In this document: positions 1-7,529 of the stretch, in pieces
How positions within the stretch are numbered: the first letter of the stretch is position 1
Layout of the letters: every line of letters begins with the position of its first letter
Assembly (NCBI GenBank): GCA_014377705.1
Contig: JACMPC010000083.1
Coordinates: forward strand, 1 to 64,000
Length of the DNA stretch: 64,000 nt
Source: Dermatophilaceae bacterium
GTDB lineage: Bacteria; Actinomycetota; Actinomycetes; Actinomycetales; Dermatophilaceae
Reading direction: 5' to 3'
Translations under genes and position numbers: made by a program
Notes under the pieces: model-generated
Told to the model about the DNA's origin: nothing
What the model saw: the letters and a program-made list of their open reading frames with translations, nothing else
Databases searched by the model: none

Positions 1-1
1 G

Positions 2-862
2 CAGGAGCAGGAGAATGCCGCGCTGCTGGCGGACGTCTCGGCCAGGCCGTGCTTCGGCGCACCGGCCATGGAGAACCGCGCCAGGTGCCCGGACGCGGTC
101 ACCGCGCTGCCACTGGTTGCCGTCACCAAGGTGGATGCGCCCTGGGCGGCCAAGCCCGGGTGCCGGGGGACGGGCACCGACCCTTCGGTCCTGACGTGCT
201 ACTGGGGCACGGGCAAGCCCACCCGGGTGGTGGCCCTGATCGGTGACTCCCACGCGGAGCACTGGCGCAGCGCCCTGCACCGGATCGCGAAGGCCAAGAA
301 CTGGCAGATCGTCGAGATGTTCAGCGGCGGCTGTCCGGCGACCTATGCCAAAAGCACCACGTTCGAGCGCCGCTCCCGCGATGGCGAGGTCTGCCGCGCG
401 TGGACGGCCAAGGCCACCACGAAGCTCAGGGCGATTGCGCCCGATGACATCATCACCACCGCGTTCGCCCAGCAGAACGGGTACGACCCGGCGGGCTCGG
501 GCCCGGCCGGGTTCGCCCGGGTCTGGCGGGACTGGCTGGTCTTCAGCCGGGTCACGGTCCTGCGAGACATCCCGACCACGGCCAGCCGCAACGGCCCGCA
601 GTGCCTGGCCATCAACGCGGGCAAGCCGCAGGCCTGCGCCAACCCTCGGGCAGCCGTCCTGGTCGACGACGACCTGATGCGGGCCGCGCGACCGATGCGC
701 ACTGAGGTCAACCTGGTTGACCTCAGTGACTACTTCTGTGACTCCCGTCGTTGCTTCGCAGTGATCGGCGGGGCGAGCGTCTACTACGACTACGACCACA
801 TGAGCGCGCAGTTCGGCGCGACGCTGGCGCCGGTGCTGCTGCGGAGCCTGCCTAAGAACTGA
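2..862 (+). CDS. C-terminal part of acyltransferase with SGNH domain (OafA/YrhL-like), 5' truncated by window edge
   Basis: Frame open from position 2; GDSHAEHW block and C-terminal Y..DYDHMS..G motif typical of SGNH domains of acyltransferase-3 proteins. Confidence 0.8.
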   Translation, partial: QEQENAALLADVSARPCFGAPAMENRARCPDAVTALPLVAVTKVDAPWAAKPGCRGTGTDPSVLTCYWGTGKPTRVVALIGDSHAEHWRSALHRIAKAKNWQIVEMFSGGCPATYAKSTTFERRSRDGEVCRAWTAKATTKLRAIAPDDIITTAFAQQNGYDPAGSGPAGFARVWRDWLVFSRVTVLRDIPTTASRNGPQCLAINAGKPQACANPRAAVLVDDDLMRAARPMRTEVNLVDLSDYFCDSRRCFAVIGGASVYYDYDHMSAQFGATLAPVLLRSLPKN

Positions 863-1098
863 GCAGGAATACTCTTGCGCTCCGGGTCTTTTCGGCCCCA
901 TTCATCTGGTCTGTTCGGTCAGGGCGGCCTGCCATACGGGCGATGAGGCGCGCAAAGCGCTGCCACGAGCCAGTGGTTGTCAAGAGGATGGTCCTGGCGG
1001 GAAGTTCTCCCGGGAACGGGTTCACCGGTCCGCCCAAAGTAATGAGTCCGCTGGCTGCAAGGGGGTGTTGCCGAAAGAGCCATGGGGAGATATTGGAC

Positions 1099-1959
1099 AT
1101 GCCTGTTCGAACGAGCAGTTTCACGGTGGGCTTCACTGCCCTTGCCCTTGCCCTGACGGTTGCCGTGGCACCGACTGCGAGCGCCGCGATCCCGGCGCCG
1201 CCGAGTAAGGCGCTTCCGACCGCCCTCGACGTCCAGACGCCCTACGAGGCGCAGGTGTCCTGCGACCCCAGGCCCAAGCCAGGGGTGGTTGCCTTCGGCG
1301 CACTGATGACGGCCCGGTACAAGATCGGGTACAAGGGCACCTACCGTCCCTGCGACAGCTCCACCAGCGAGCATTACGACAGCCGGGCCCTGGACTGGAT
1401 GCTGAGCGTGAACAACCCCACCCAGAAGGCCATCGCGGACTCGGTGGTCGCCTGGCTCAGCGCCCGCGGGGGCGTCATGGCTCGCCGCTTCGGCATCAGC
1501 TACATCATCTGGAACCACAAGGTGTGGAAGGAGTACCGGCCAGAGAAGGGCTGGACTGCCTACACCGGTTCTGTCCCGCACACCGATCACGTCCATCTCA
1601 GCTTCTCCTGGGATGGCGCCATGAAGCGAACTTCTTGGTGGACCGGGCGCGCGAACACAGCTGTCGACCTTGGACCATGCCTGGTGTATGCAGGCCAGTT
1701 CGCGCCGCTACGCACGGCGGTACGCACCGGCCCCTGCCCCACGCGGCTCGGCACGGCTCCCTCTTCGATCTATCGGGTGGCCGTCTACGGTCAGCGGACC
1801 TCTCAGATCGCCGTGGCGCAGAGGCGTCTGGGCGTGACCGCGGATGGGGCATTCGGGCCGGCGACCTTCACGAAGGTCACCGCCTACCAGAGTCGTGCGG
1901 GCATCCCGGTCACCGGCGCGCTGGACAAGGCGACCTGGAAGAGGCTGACCGGGAGGTAG
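1099..1959 (+). CDS. Secreted protein with C-terminal peptidoglycan-binding (PG_binding_1) domain
   Basis: Signal peptide MPVRTSSFTVGFTALALALTVAVAPTASA; HTDHVHLSFSWDG block; C-terminal VAQRRLGVTADGAFGPATFTKVTAYQSRAGIPVTGALDKATW repeat; ATG at 1099 preferred over the ORF start at 943. Confidence 0.8.
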   Translation: MPVRTSSFTVGFTALALALTVAVAPTASAAIPAPPSKALPTALDVQTPYEAQVSCDPRPKPGVVAFGALMTARYKIGYKGTYRPCDSSTSEHYDSRALDWMLSVNNPTQKAIADSVVAWLSARGGVMARRFGISYIIWNHKVWKEYRPEKGWTAYTGSVPHTDHVHLSFSWDGAMKRTSWWTGRANTAVDLGPCLVYAGQFAPLRTAVRTGPCPTRLGTAPSSIYRVAVYGQRTSQIAVAQRRLGVTADGAFGPATFTKVTAYQSRAGIPVTGALDKATWKRLTGR

Positions 1960-1976
1960 CCGGTCCCGGGTCGAAC

Positions 1977-2705
1977 CTAGGCCAGGTCGAGCGTGACACG
2001 TTCGGAGGCGAGTCGCTCAGGTCGCGGCTCGCCTCCCGCGTCCTGACCGGTGCGAGCCAGGACAACCGAGCCGTCCACCGCCCACGCGGCCAGAGTGGAC
2101 TCGAGCACCCGATCGAGGCCGCCGGCGAGGCTGACCCGGACGCCGGTCGTCCAGTCTCGGGGCGGCACAACACTCTGGTAGTCCAGATGAGCCCCGGAGG
2201 TGATCCATGCCAGGTCACCGGGGGAGGGCTCGGCCGTCGCGGTGAACTGGTCCCCGAAGGTGGCCAGCTCCCGGGCCTCGTCCATGGCTCCCGCCGGCAC
2301 CGGGCCGGGATGGGCCCGGGCGAGAGCACCGAGCGTGACGAGCACGACATCGGTCGGGGCCGGGTTGAGCCTGGCTGCGGACGCGTTCGGGTCATCGCAG
2401 ATGAGCAGGTCCGGGGTGGGCCCGTCGGCGAGCTCCAGGACGGCGCCGACCGACCACACCGCCATGGCCCAGTACAGAGCGCGCCAGTGCGGCGGCAGGG
2501 TCAGGCGCACGACGGCGCCGGGGCCGAGGTCGTACTCGTCCTGTAGGGCGTTTCCGGCCTTGGAGACCCAGTTGGCCAGCACCTTGCCCGAGAGCTCGAT
2601 GCGTTCACCCCGGGTGGGGCCGGGGGTGTCCTCGTAGAAGGTGACCCTGGGCCGCGCTGGGTCGGACCGGAGAATCTCGGCAAGGACTGAAGCTGGCGTC
2701 TGCAC
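1977..2705 (-). CDS. TIGR03089 family protein (AMP-binding-like)
   Basis: Full-length ORF with residual adenylate-forming-enzyme-like N-terminus, as in the TIGR03089 family; convergent with 1099-1959. Confidence 0.75.
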   Translation of the reverse strand: MQTPASVLAEILRSDPARPRVTFYEDTPGPTRGERIELSGKVLANWVSKAGNALQDEYDLGPGAVVRLTLPPHWRALYWAMAVWSVGAVLELADGPTPDLLICDDPNASAARLNPAPTDVVLVTLGALARAHPGPVPAGAMDEARELATFGDQFTATAEPSPGDLAWITSGAHLDYQSVVPPRDWTTGVRVSLAGGLDRVLESTLAAWAVDGSVVLARTGQDAGGEPRPERLASERVTLDLA

Positions 2706-2779
2706 CGAACGAGCCTAAGGCAGGTTGCGGAGGTGCCAGACCCCACGCGCCCGCGCTCTGACTGCGCGAGAATGAACGG

Positions 2780-3697
2780 GTGACCGACAGCCAGCGCCGC
2801 CTCTGGACGCCCCGGCGGCCGTTGGACGTCCACGCGGTCCTGGGTGGCCTGCGCCTGGGGCGGGGCGACCCGACATACCGGCGCGATCCTGACGGCGCGA
2901 TCTGGCGTGGCATCCGCACCCCGGCCGGCGCCTCGACGCTCCGTCTGGGCCCGGTCTCCGGAGCCGGTGTCGAGGCCACCGCGTGGGGCGCCGGGGCGCA
3001 GTGGGTGCTTGAGTCCGTTCCGGCCATGCTCGGTGACCTGGACGACGCCACCGGCTTTGTGGCTCATCACCGTGCGGTGGCCGAGGCCGCACGTCGGTTC
3101 AGCGGATGGCGGGTGCCCAGGACCGGCCTGGTTCTGGAGTCGTTGATTCCCGCGGTCATCGGGCAGAAGGTCACCAGCCAGGAGGCCTTCGGCTCCTATC
3201 GCACCCTTGTCCACAGGTATGGCGAGCGGGCACCGGGGGAGGGTTGTGAGCGCGGGTTGTGGATCGCCCCCGGCGCCCGCGCCTGGGCGCTGATCCCGTC
3301 CTGGGAGTGGCTGCGCGCCGGGGTCGACGGCGCGCGGTCCACGGCGGTCGTCCGGGCAGCCGGTTCGGCCGGCCGGCTGGAGCAGTGCGTGGGGCTCAGC
3401 CGCGATCAGGCGGACCGTCGGCTGCGCGCGATACCGGGGATCGGGGTCTGGACCGCCGCGGAGGTGCGTCACACCGCGCTCGGCGATCCCGACGCGGTCA
3501 GCTTCGGCGACTACCATGTGGCCAGGGATATCGGCTGGGCCTTGACCGGCGTCGAGGTCGATGACGACGGGTTGGCCGAGCTGCTCGAACCCTATGCGGG
3601 ACACCGCTATCGGGTGCAGGCCCTGCTGAACCTGGCCGGTGCCGCCCGCCCTCGACACGCCCCCCGAATGCCCGCCCGCACCCACCTCCCCCACTGA
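2780..3697 (+). CDS. DNA-3-methyladenine glycosylase family protein (AlkA-like HhH-GPD)
   Basis: HhH-GPD-like ...LRAIPGIGVWTAAEVRHTALGDPDAVSFGDYHVARDIGWAL... with catalytic Asp region; GTG start at 2780. Confidence 0.85.
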   Translation: MTDSQRRLWTPRRPLDVHAVLGGLRLGRGDPTYRRDPDGAIWRGIRTPAGASTLRLGPVSGAGVEATAWGAGAQWVLESVPAMLGDLDDATGFVAHHRAVAEAARRFSGWRVPRTGLVLESLIPAVIGQKVTSQEAFGSYRTLVHRYGERAPGEGCERGLWIAPGARAWALIPSWEWLRAGVDGARSTAVVRAAGSAGRLEQCVGLSRDQADRRLRAIPGIGVWTAAEVRHTALGDPDAVSFGDYHVARDIGWALTGVEVDDDGLAELLEPYAGHRYRVQALLNLAGAARPRHAPRMPARTHLPH

Positions 3698-3700
3698 CCG

Positions 3701-3828
3701 CAAACCTAGGGATCGTGCGGCTGGTTTGACCTAAAACCTAGGGACCGTGAAGGTGGTTTGACCTCAAACCTAGGGATCGTGCGGCTGGTTGGGTCGCAGA
3801 CCTCGGGAGTGTGCTGATGGTCGGACGA
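3701..3828. repeat. Four tandem 32-bp intergenic repeat units
   Basis: Units at 3701-3732, 3733-3764, 3765-3796, 3797-3828: CAAACCTAGGGATCGTGCGGCTGGTTTGACCT / AAAACCTAGGGACCGTGAAGGTGGTTTGACCT / CAAACCTAGGGATCGTGCGGCTGGTTGGGTCG / CAGACCTCGGGAGTGTGCTGATGGTCGGACGA. Confidence 0.9.
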
Positions 3829-3832
3829 TTCG

Positions 3833-4063
3833 TCAGGAGTCGGCGGGGGCAAGGCTCAGCAGTTCACCGGGTTGGCACTCGAGCACTTGGCAGATCGCGG
3901 TGAGAGTGCTGTAGCGGATGGCCTTGGCCCGGTTGTTCTTCATGATGCTGAGGTTCACCAGCGAGACGCCCACGGCGTCAGCCAGGGCGGTCAGCGTCAT
4001 CTCGCGCTCGTCCAGCAGATCGCCGAGGTGACAGACGATGCGGTGCGGTTCGTGGACGGGCAA
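3833..4063 (-). CDS. Small HTH (Xre/Cro-CI type) transcriptional regulator
   Basis: 76 aa; ALADAVGVSLVNLSIMKNNRAKAIRYSTLTAICQVLECQPGELL; abuts the DUF2975 gene, a common pairing. Confidence 0.85.
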   Translation of the reverse strand: MPVHEPHRIVCHLGDLLDEREMTLTALADAVGVSLVNLSIMKNNRAKAIRYSTLTAICQVLECQPGELLSLAPADS

Positions 4064-4693
4064 CTAGACCAGGCCCTCGACGTCTTCGCGCAGCACGACG
4101 CCCCGGCGGAACGCCTCGCCCACGAGGGCGATCACGATCATCACCACCAGCGGCACCGGGGTGAACGTCATCTCAAGCGTCAGAGGGTCGGGGTGGGGGA
4201 GGCGATCTGAGGTCTGGATGGCGTTGTCGGCAACGCCGCCGGTGAGCTGGACCAGCAGCCCGCCGAGGCCGACGATGAGCGCAATTCCGTTGATATGCCA
4301 TACGTTGCGGCGGGTGAATGGCTCGCCTGCCTGGGTGGAGCGGATCAGCTGGAAGAGCAGCCAGGCGACGGTGATCGTGAGGGCGGCAAGCAGGACTGCC
4401 GGGAGTGCCTGGGTGAGGCGCTCGCCCGAGCTGGCGTCCTTGAGCAGCAGGTCGACCGTGGCGTTGCCGTCGAAGGTCGCGCCGCGCGGCAGCTCGACTG
4501 CGCTGCTGGTGACGCTGGTCCGGTACGTCACCGGCAGTGGCGTGTTGTTGACAGCATCGAGGATCGGGCCGGCGAGCCCGAAGAGGACAGACCCGGCCGC
4601 CGCGATGCCCAGGATGACCTTGGTGGCGATGTAGTCGGACCTGGTGAAGATGAGCCAGTCGCTGGTGGTCTTGCCGGACGTGCTGCTATCCAT
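4064..4693 (-). CDS. DUF2975 domain-containing membrane protein
   Basis: Four hydrophobic segments; F.....F...NV..I..IA.I....L motif; next to HTH regulator. Confidence 0.8.
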   Translation of the reverse strand: MDSSTSGKTTSDWLIFTRSDYIATKVILGIAAAGSVLFGLAGPILDAVNNTPLPVTYRTSVTSSAVELPRGATFDGNATVDLLLKDASSGERLTQALPAVLLAALTITVAWLLFQLIRSTQAGEPFTRRNVWHINGIALIVGLGGLLVQLTGGVADNAIQTSDRLPHPDPLTLEMTFTPVPLVVMIVIALVGEAFRRGVVLREDVEGLV

Positions 4694-4753
4694 GGTCTCC
4701 CCGGGTCGGTCAGGGCGGACTCGCTGTCGGTTGCAGCCGGGTCGCCATCACAT

Positions 4754-4786
4754 TTATCGTTGTTCGTTGTTATTGAAAAACGATAA
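4754..4786. promoter_or_regulatory. Candidate operator of the DUF2975-HTH operon (inverted repeat TTATCGTT ... AACGATAA)
   Basis: Perfect 8-bp arms at 4754-4761 and 4779-4786, about 60 bp upstream of the DUF2975 start; also contains TATTGAAAAACGATA. Confidence 0.5.
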
Positions 4787-5897
4787 GCACGGTGGGCTGC
4801 GTTGTCAAGAGATCTTCTGTCCCGGGGTCGGAGGCCGTTGGCACGACGGGGGTTCGGGTCATGGTCGTGGTCAGTCTCTCACCGTGCAGCGCCACCTCCG
4901 CACGGGTGGTCGCCACGCCGAGCGTGAAGTCGTCGGGCGCAGCCAGGACGATCGTCTGGCCGTCGATCCGGGCGGAGGCGTGGGGGCAGGTGAGCAGGGC
5001 GACCCGAACCGCACGGTGTGCCCGCGTGGCAGTGTCCTCGCCGACGATGAAGGGGACGCCGACCTCTGCGGCGGCCGCTGAGCCAGGTTCGACACCGAGT
5101 GCGGCCCGGACGGCCTCGACCATGCCATAGCCGAACCAGTCCTGTGGTCCGGTGCGGATGAGATCCCTGGCGCCGGAGAGGGGTTCGACGAATTGACCCC
5201 CGGCTTCGAGGTTGTGGACGTACTGGCCGAGGCCGCGGACATGTGCGGCGGGCACCCCCGTAGCCTTGGCTTTGACCAGGTCCGCCGCCGCGGCGATCTC
5301 GTCCGCGATACAGCGTTCGGTGACAGACAGGACCCGCCCGCTGGTGTCCGTCGACCCACGCAGGTCCTCAACGACCTCGATGCCGGCAGCACCGAGCGCA
5401 AAGTCCGTCTGACCATTGCGCCAGGGCCGGCCCGCGGTGTCGCTGAGAATGACTCCGATCCGTGTCCGGGTGCCCGTCAGCTCTTCCCAGCCGGTCTGCA
5501 GGTCATTTCGCAGATGCGCGGTCACCGCGTCAGGATCGTCGGGCAGCAACAACACGATCGACTGGTCGGCGGTGTTGGAGGCGTCGACTCCCGCGGCTGT
5601 CATCACAGGTCCCGCCGCGGACTCCACGATGCGGGTCACGCCCGAGGGTGTCATCCGCTCGGCGACGATCCGCACGGTCTGGGAAAGCACTGCGCCAGCC
5701 TGGTCGGCCGAGGGCGCCTGCAGCCCCATGGCCTTGGAGACGACCTTGCTGGAGACGACGAGAACATCCCCATCCATCAGCCGGATCCTGTTGTCCTGCA
5801 ACGCCTTGAGAATCAGGTCGGCGAGGTTGTCACCCGCGCGCACCTCGGGGAGTCCCAGCACCGGGGTCAGCGTCACGGGCGGGGTCGGCGTCGTCAT
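4770..5897 (-). CDS. fbiB: Coenzyme F420-0:L-glutamate ligase (FbiB N-terminal/CofE domain)
   Basis: GVDASN, SDTAGRPWRNGQTDFALGAAGI, RGS.D..GR.L..TE..IADEIAAAADLV CofE motifs; start 5897 overlaps fbiA stop by 4 bp. Confidence 0.88.
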   Translation of the reverse strand: MTTPTPPVTLTPVLGLPEVRAGDNLADLILKALQDNRIRLMDGDVLVVSSKVVSKAMGLQAPSADQAGAVLSQTVRIVAERMTPSGVTRIVESAAGPVMTAAGVDASNTADQSIVLLLPDDPDAVTAHLRNDLQTGWEELTGTRTRIGVILSDTAGRPWRNGQTDFALGAAGIEVVEDLRGSTDTSGRVLSVTERCIADEIAAAADLVKAKATGVPAAHVRGLGQYVHNLEAGGQFVEPLSGARDLIRTGPQDWFGYGMVEAVRAALGVEPGSAAAAEVGVPFIVGEDTATRAHRAVRVALLTCPHASARIDGQTIVLAAPDDFTLGVATTRAEVALHGERLTTTMTRTPVVPTASDPGTEDLLTTQPTVLIVFQ

Positions 5898-6907
5898 TCC
5901 CCCGCCAGCGGGTTCGCCCCCGGCCGGTGGCGGCGCAGCTTCACCGCCAGGTTGACGGCTTCCCCGGCGATGTCGGCGGCGGGCTCCACGTCGCGCATCC
6001 ACAGGGGGCGGGTCTGCACCTCGAGCCGGGGTGCGAAGCCGAGGGCGGGCGCGTCGGCGTCATCGATCAGCCAGCCGTCGAGGAAGTCGGCGTACAGCCC
6101 GGCCACCGCCTGCGCGGTCGACTCGAGCCCGATCGCCGTCAGGCAGGCGTCGGCATGGCCGCGGACCGGAGCGCCGGCGATCAGCGGAGACACCCCCACC
6201 ACGGGAGCAGGGCTGCCACGCAACGCGTCTCGCACTCCGGGGACTCCCAGGATGATGCCGATTGACACGACGGGGTTGCTCGGTGGCAGCAGGATGACGT
6301 CAGCCTCCCGGATGGCTTCGAGGACTCCCGGCGCGGCAGCGGCACGGTCCATGCCGACGGCGATGAAGTTCCGTGCCGGGACGCCGGCCCGCATGCGGAC
6401 CCACCACTCCTGGAAGTGGATGGCCCTGGCTGGAGCATCCCCGTCGCCATCGATGACCACGTGGGTCTCCACGGGGGAGTCGGTCATGGGAAGCAGGCGG
6501 ATGCCACGATCGGGCAGGCCCCAGCGGGCACACAGGCGCGCAGTCACCTCCGAGAGGGAGAGGCCCTGCCCGAGCCACTGGCTGCGGGCGATGTGGGTGC
6601 CGAGGTCGAGGTCGCCGAGGCCGAACCACTGAGGCTGCGCCCCGTATGCCGCGAGCTCACCTTGGACGGCATGTGTCTCGTCGGCCCGGCCCCAACCCTG
6701 GTCCTCGTGTACGGCGCCACCGAGGGTGTACATGACGGTATCGAGATCGGGGCAGACTCGCAGCCCGAACAGGTTGATGTCGTCACCGGTGTTCCCGATC
6801 ACGGTGACAGTGGCGTTGGACAGGGTGGGCGTTCGGTCGAGGTGGGCTCGCAGGCCACGCAGGAAGCGTGCCCCGCCCACTCCGCCGGCCAGGGCGGTGA
6901 TGCGCAT
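5894..6907 (-). CDS. fbiA: 2-phospho-L-lactate transferase (CofD/FbiA)
   Basis: MRITALAGGVGGARFLRGL N-terminus; NTGDDINLFGLRVCPDLDTVMYTL; PPSNPVVSIG. Confidence 0.93.
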   Translation of the reverse strand: MRITALAGGVGGARFLRGLRAHLDRTPTLSNATVTVIGNTGDDINLFGLRVCPDLDTVMYTLGGAVHEDQGWGRADETHAVQGELAAYGAQPQWFGLGDLDLGTHIARSQWLGQGLSLSEVTARLCARWGLPDRGIRLLPMTDSPVETHVVIDGDGDAPARAIHFQEWWVRMRAGVPARNFIAVGMDRAAAAPGVLEAIREADVILLPPSNPVVSIGIILGVPGVRDALRGSPAPVVGVSPLIAGAPVRGHADACLTAIGLESTAQAVAGLYADFLDGWLIDDADAPALGFAPRLEVQTRPLWMRDVEPAADIAGEAVNLAVKLRRHRPGANPLAGE

Positions 6908-7043
6908 GGCCGCAGTCTGTCAGGCGGCCCGGCTGGTGAGGGATCCGGACTCGTTCACGGGCGACGTGGCGAGGTGGCGGAGTTCCGGTGGAAGTTTGGG
7001 GAGTTTGAACGCGTAAGCACACATCCGAATATCAGACAATGGC

Positions 7044-7072
7044 TTGACTTACGTTGACGACACGCGTGTAAT
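7044..7072 (+). promoter_or_regulatory. Predicted sigma70-type promoter of whiB2
   Basis: TTGACT (7044-7049), 17-bp spacer, TGTAAT (7067-7072); about 140 nt leader to the ATG at 7222. Confidence 0.6.
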
Positions 7073-7221
7073 TTCATTGTTGTCATTCAACCGGAACCCA
7101 TGGCGGGTGACCTGCACACCTCAGTAGCAGTGAGCACCAGTCAACAACAGCCAGTTATCAGTGCGCATCACCTCAGGCACGTTAACGCTCTCTCAACATT
7201 GTTCGGGGTCGAGGAGGGACC

Positions 7222-7494
7222 ATGCAGGAACTACAACTGATCATGAATGTCGAGGTCATCGGTACTACCGAGGACGAGCTGTCCTGGCAGGAACGCGCCC
7301 TGTGCGCTCAGACGGATCCGGAGGCGTTCTTCCCTGAGAAGGGCGGCTCCACGCGCGATGCCAAAAAGGTCTGCGTCGGCTGTGACGTGCGTAGCGAGTG
7401 CCTGGAGTACGCGCTCGAGCACGACGAGCGGTTCGGCATCTGGGGCGGGTTGTCCGAGCGAGAGCGTCGCAAGTTCAAGAAAGATGTCGTCTAG
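7222..7494 (+). CDS. whiB2: WhiB-family Fe-S transcriptional regulator (WhiB2/WhmD-like)
   Basis: C..(TDPEAFFPEKGGSTRDAKKV)C..C..R.EC motif with GIWGGLSERERR; divergent from fbiA as in mycobacteria. Confidence 0.88.
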   Translation: MQELQLIMNVEVIGTTEDELSWQERALCAQTDPEAFFPEKGGSTRDAKKVCVGCDVRSECLEYALEHDERFGIWGGLSERERRKFKKDVV

Positions 7495-7529
7495 TCGTCT
7501 TGGCGGCTTCGCTGGACTGCCCTGATCCG

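Noticed and set aside
1974-1979. CCTAGG between convergent genes, similar to the 32-bp repeat core
   Set aside because: Only a short match with no tandem periodicity; it includes the stop region of the TIGR03089 gene.
1524-2546. 340-aa plus-strand ORF bridging the PG-binding protein and TIGR03089 gene
   Set aside because: Overlaps two better-supported genes in other frames/strands; no recognisable domain.
5193-6632. 479-aa plus-strand ORF over fbiA/fbiB
   Set aside because: Antisense to conserved F420 genes.
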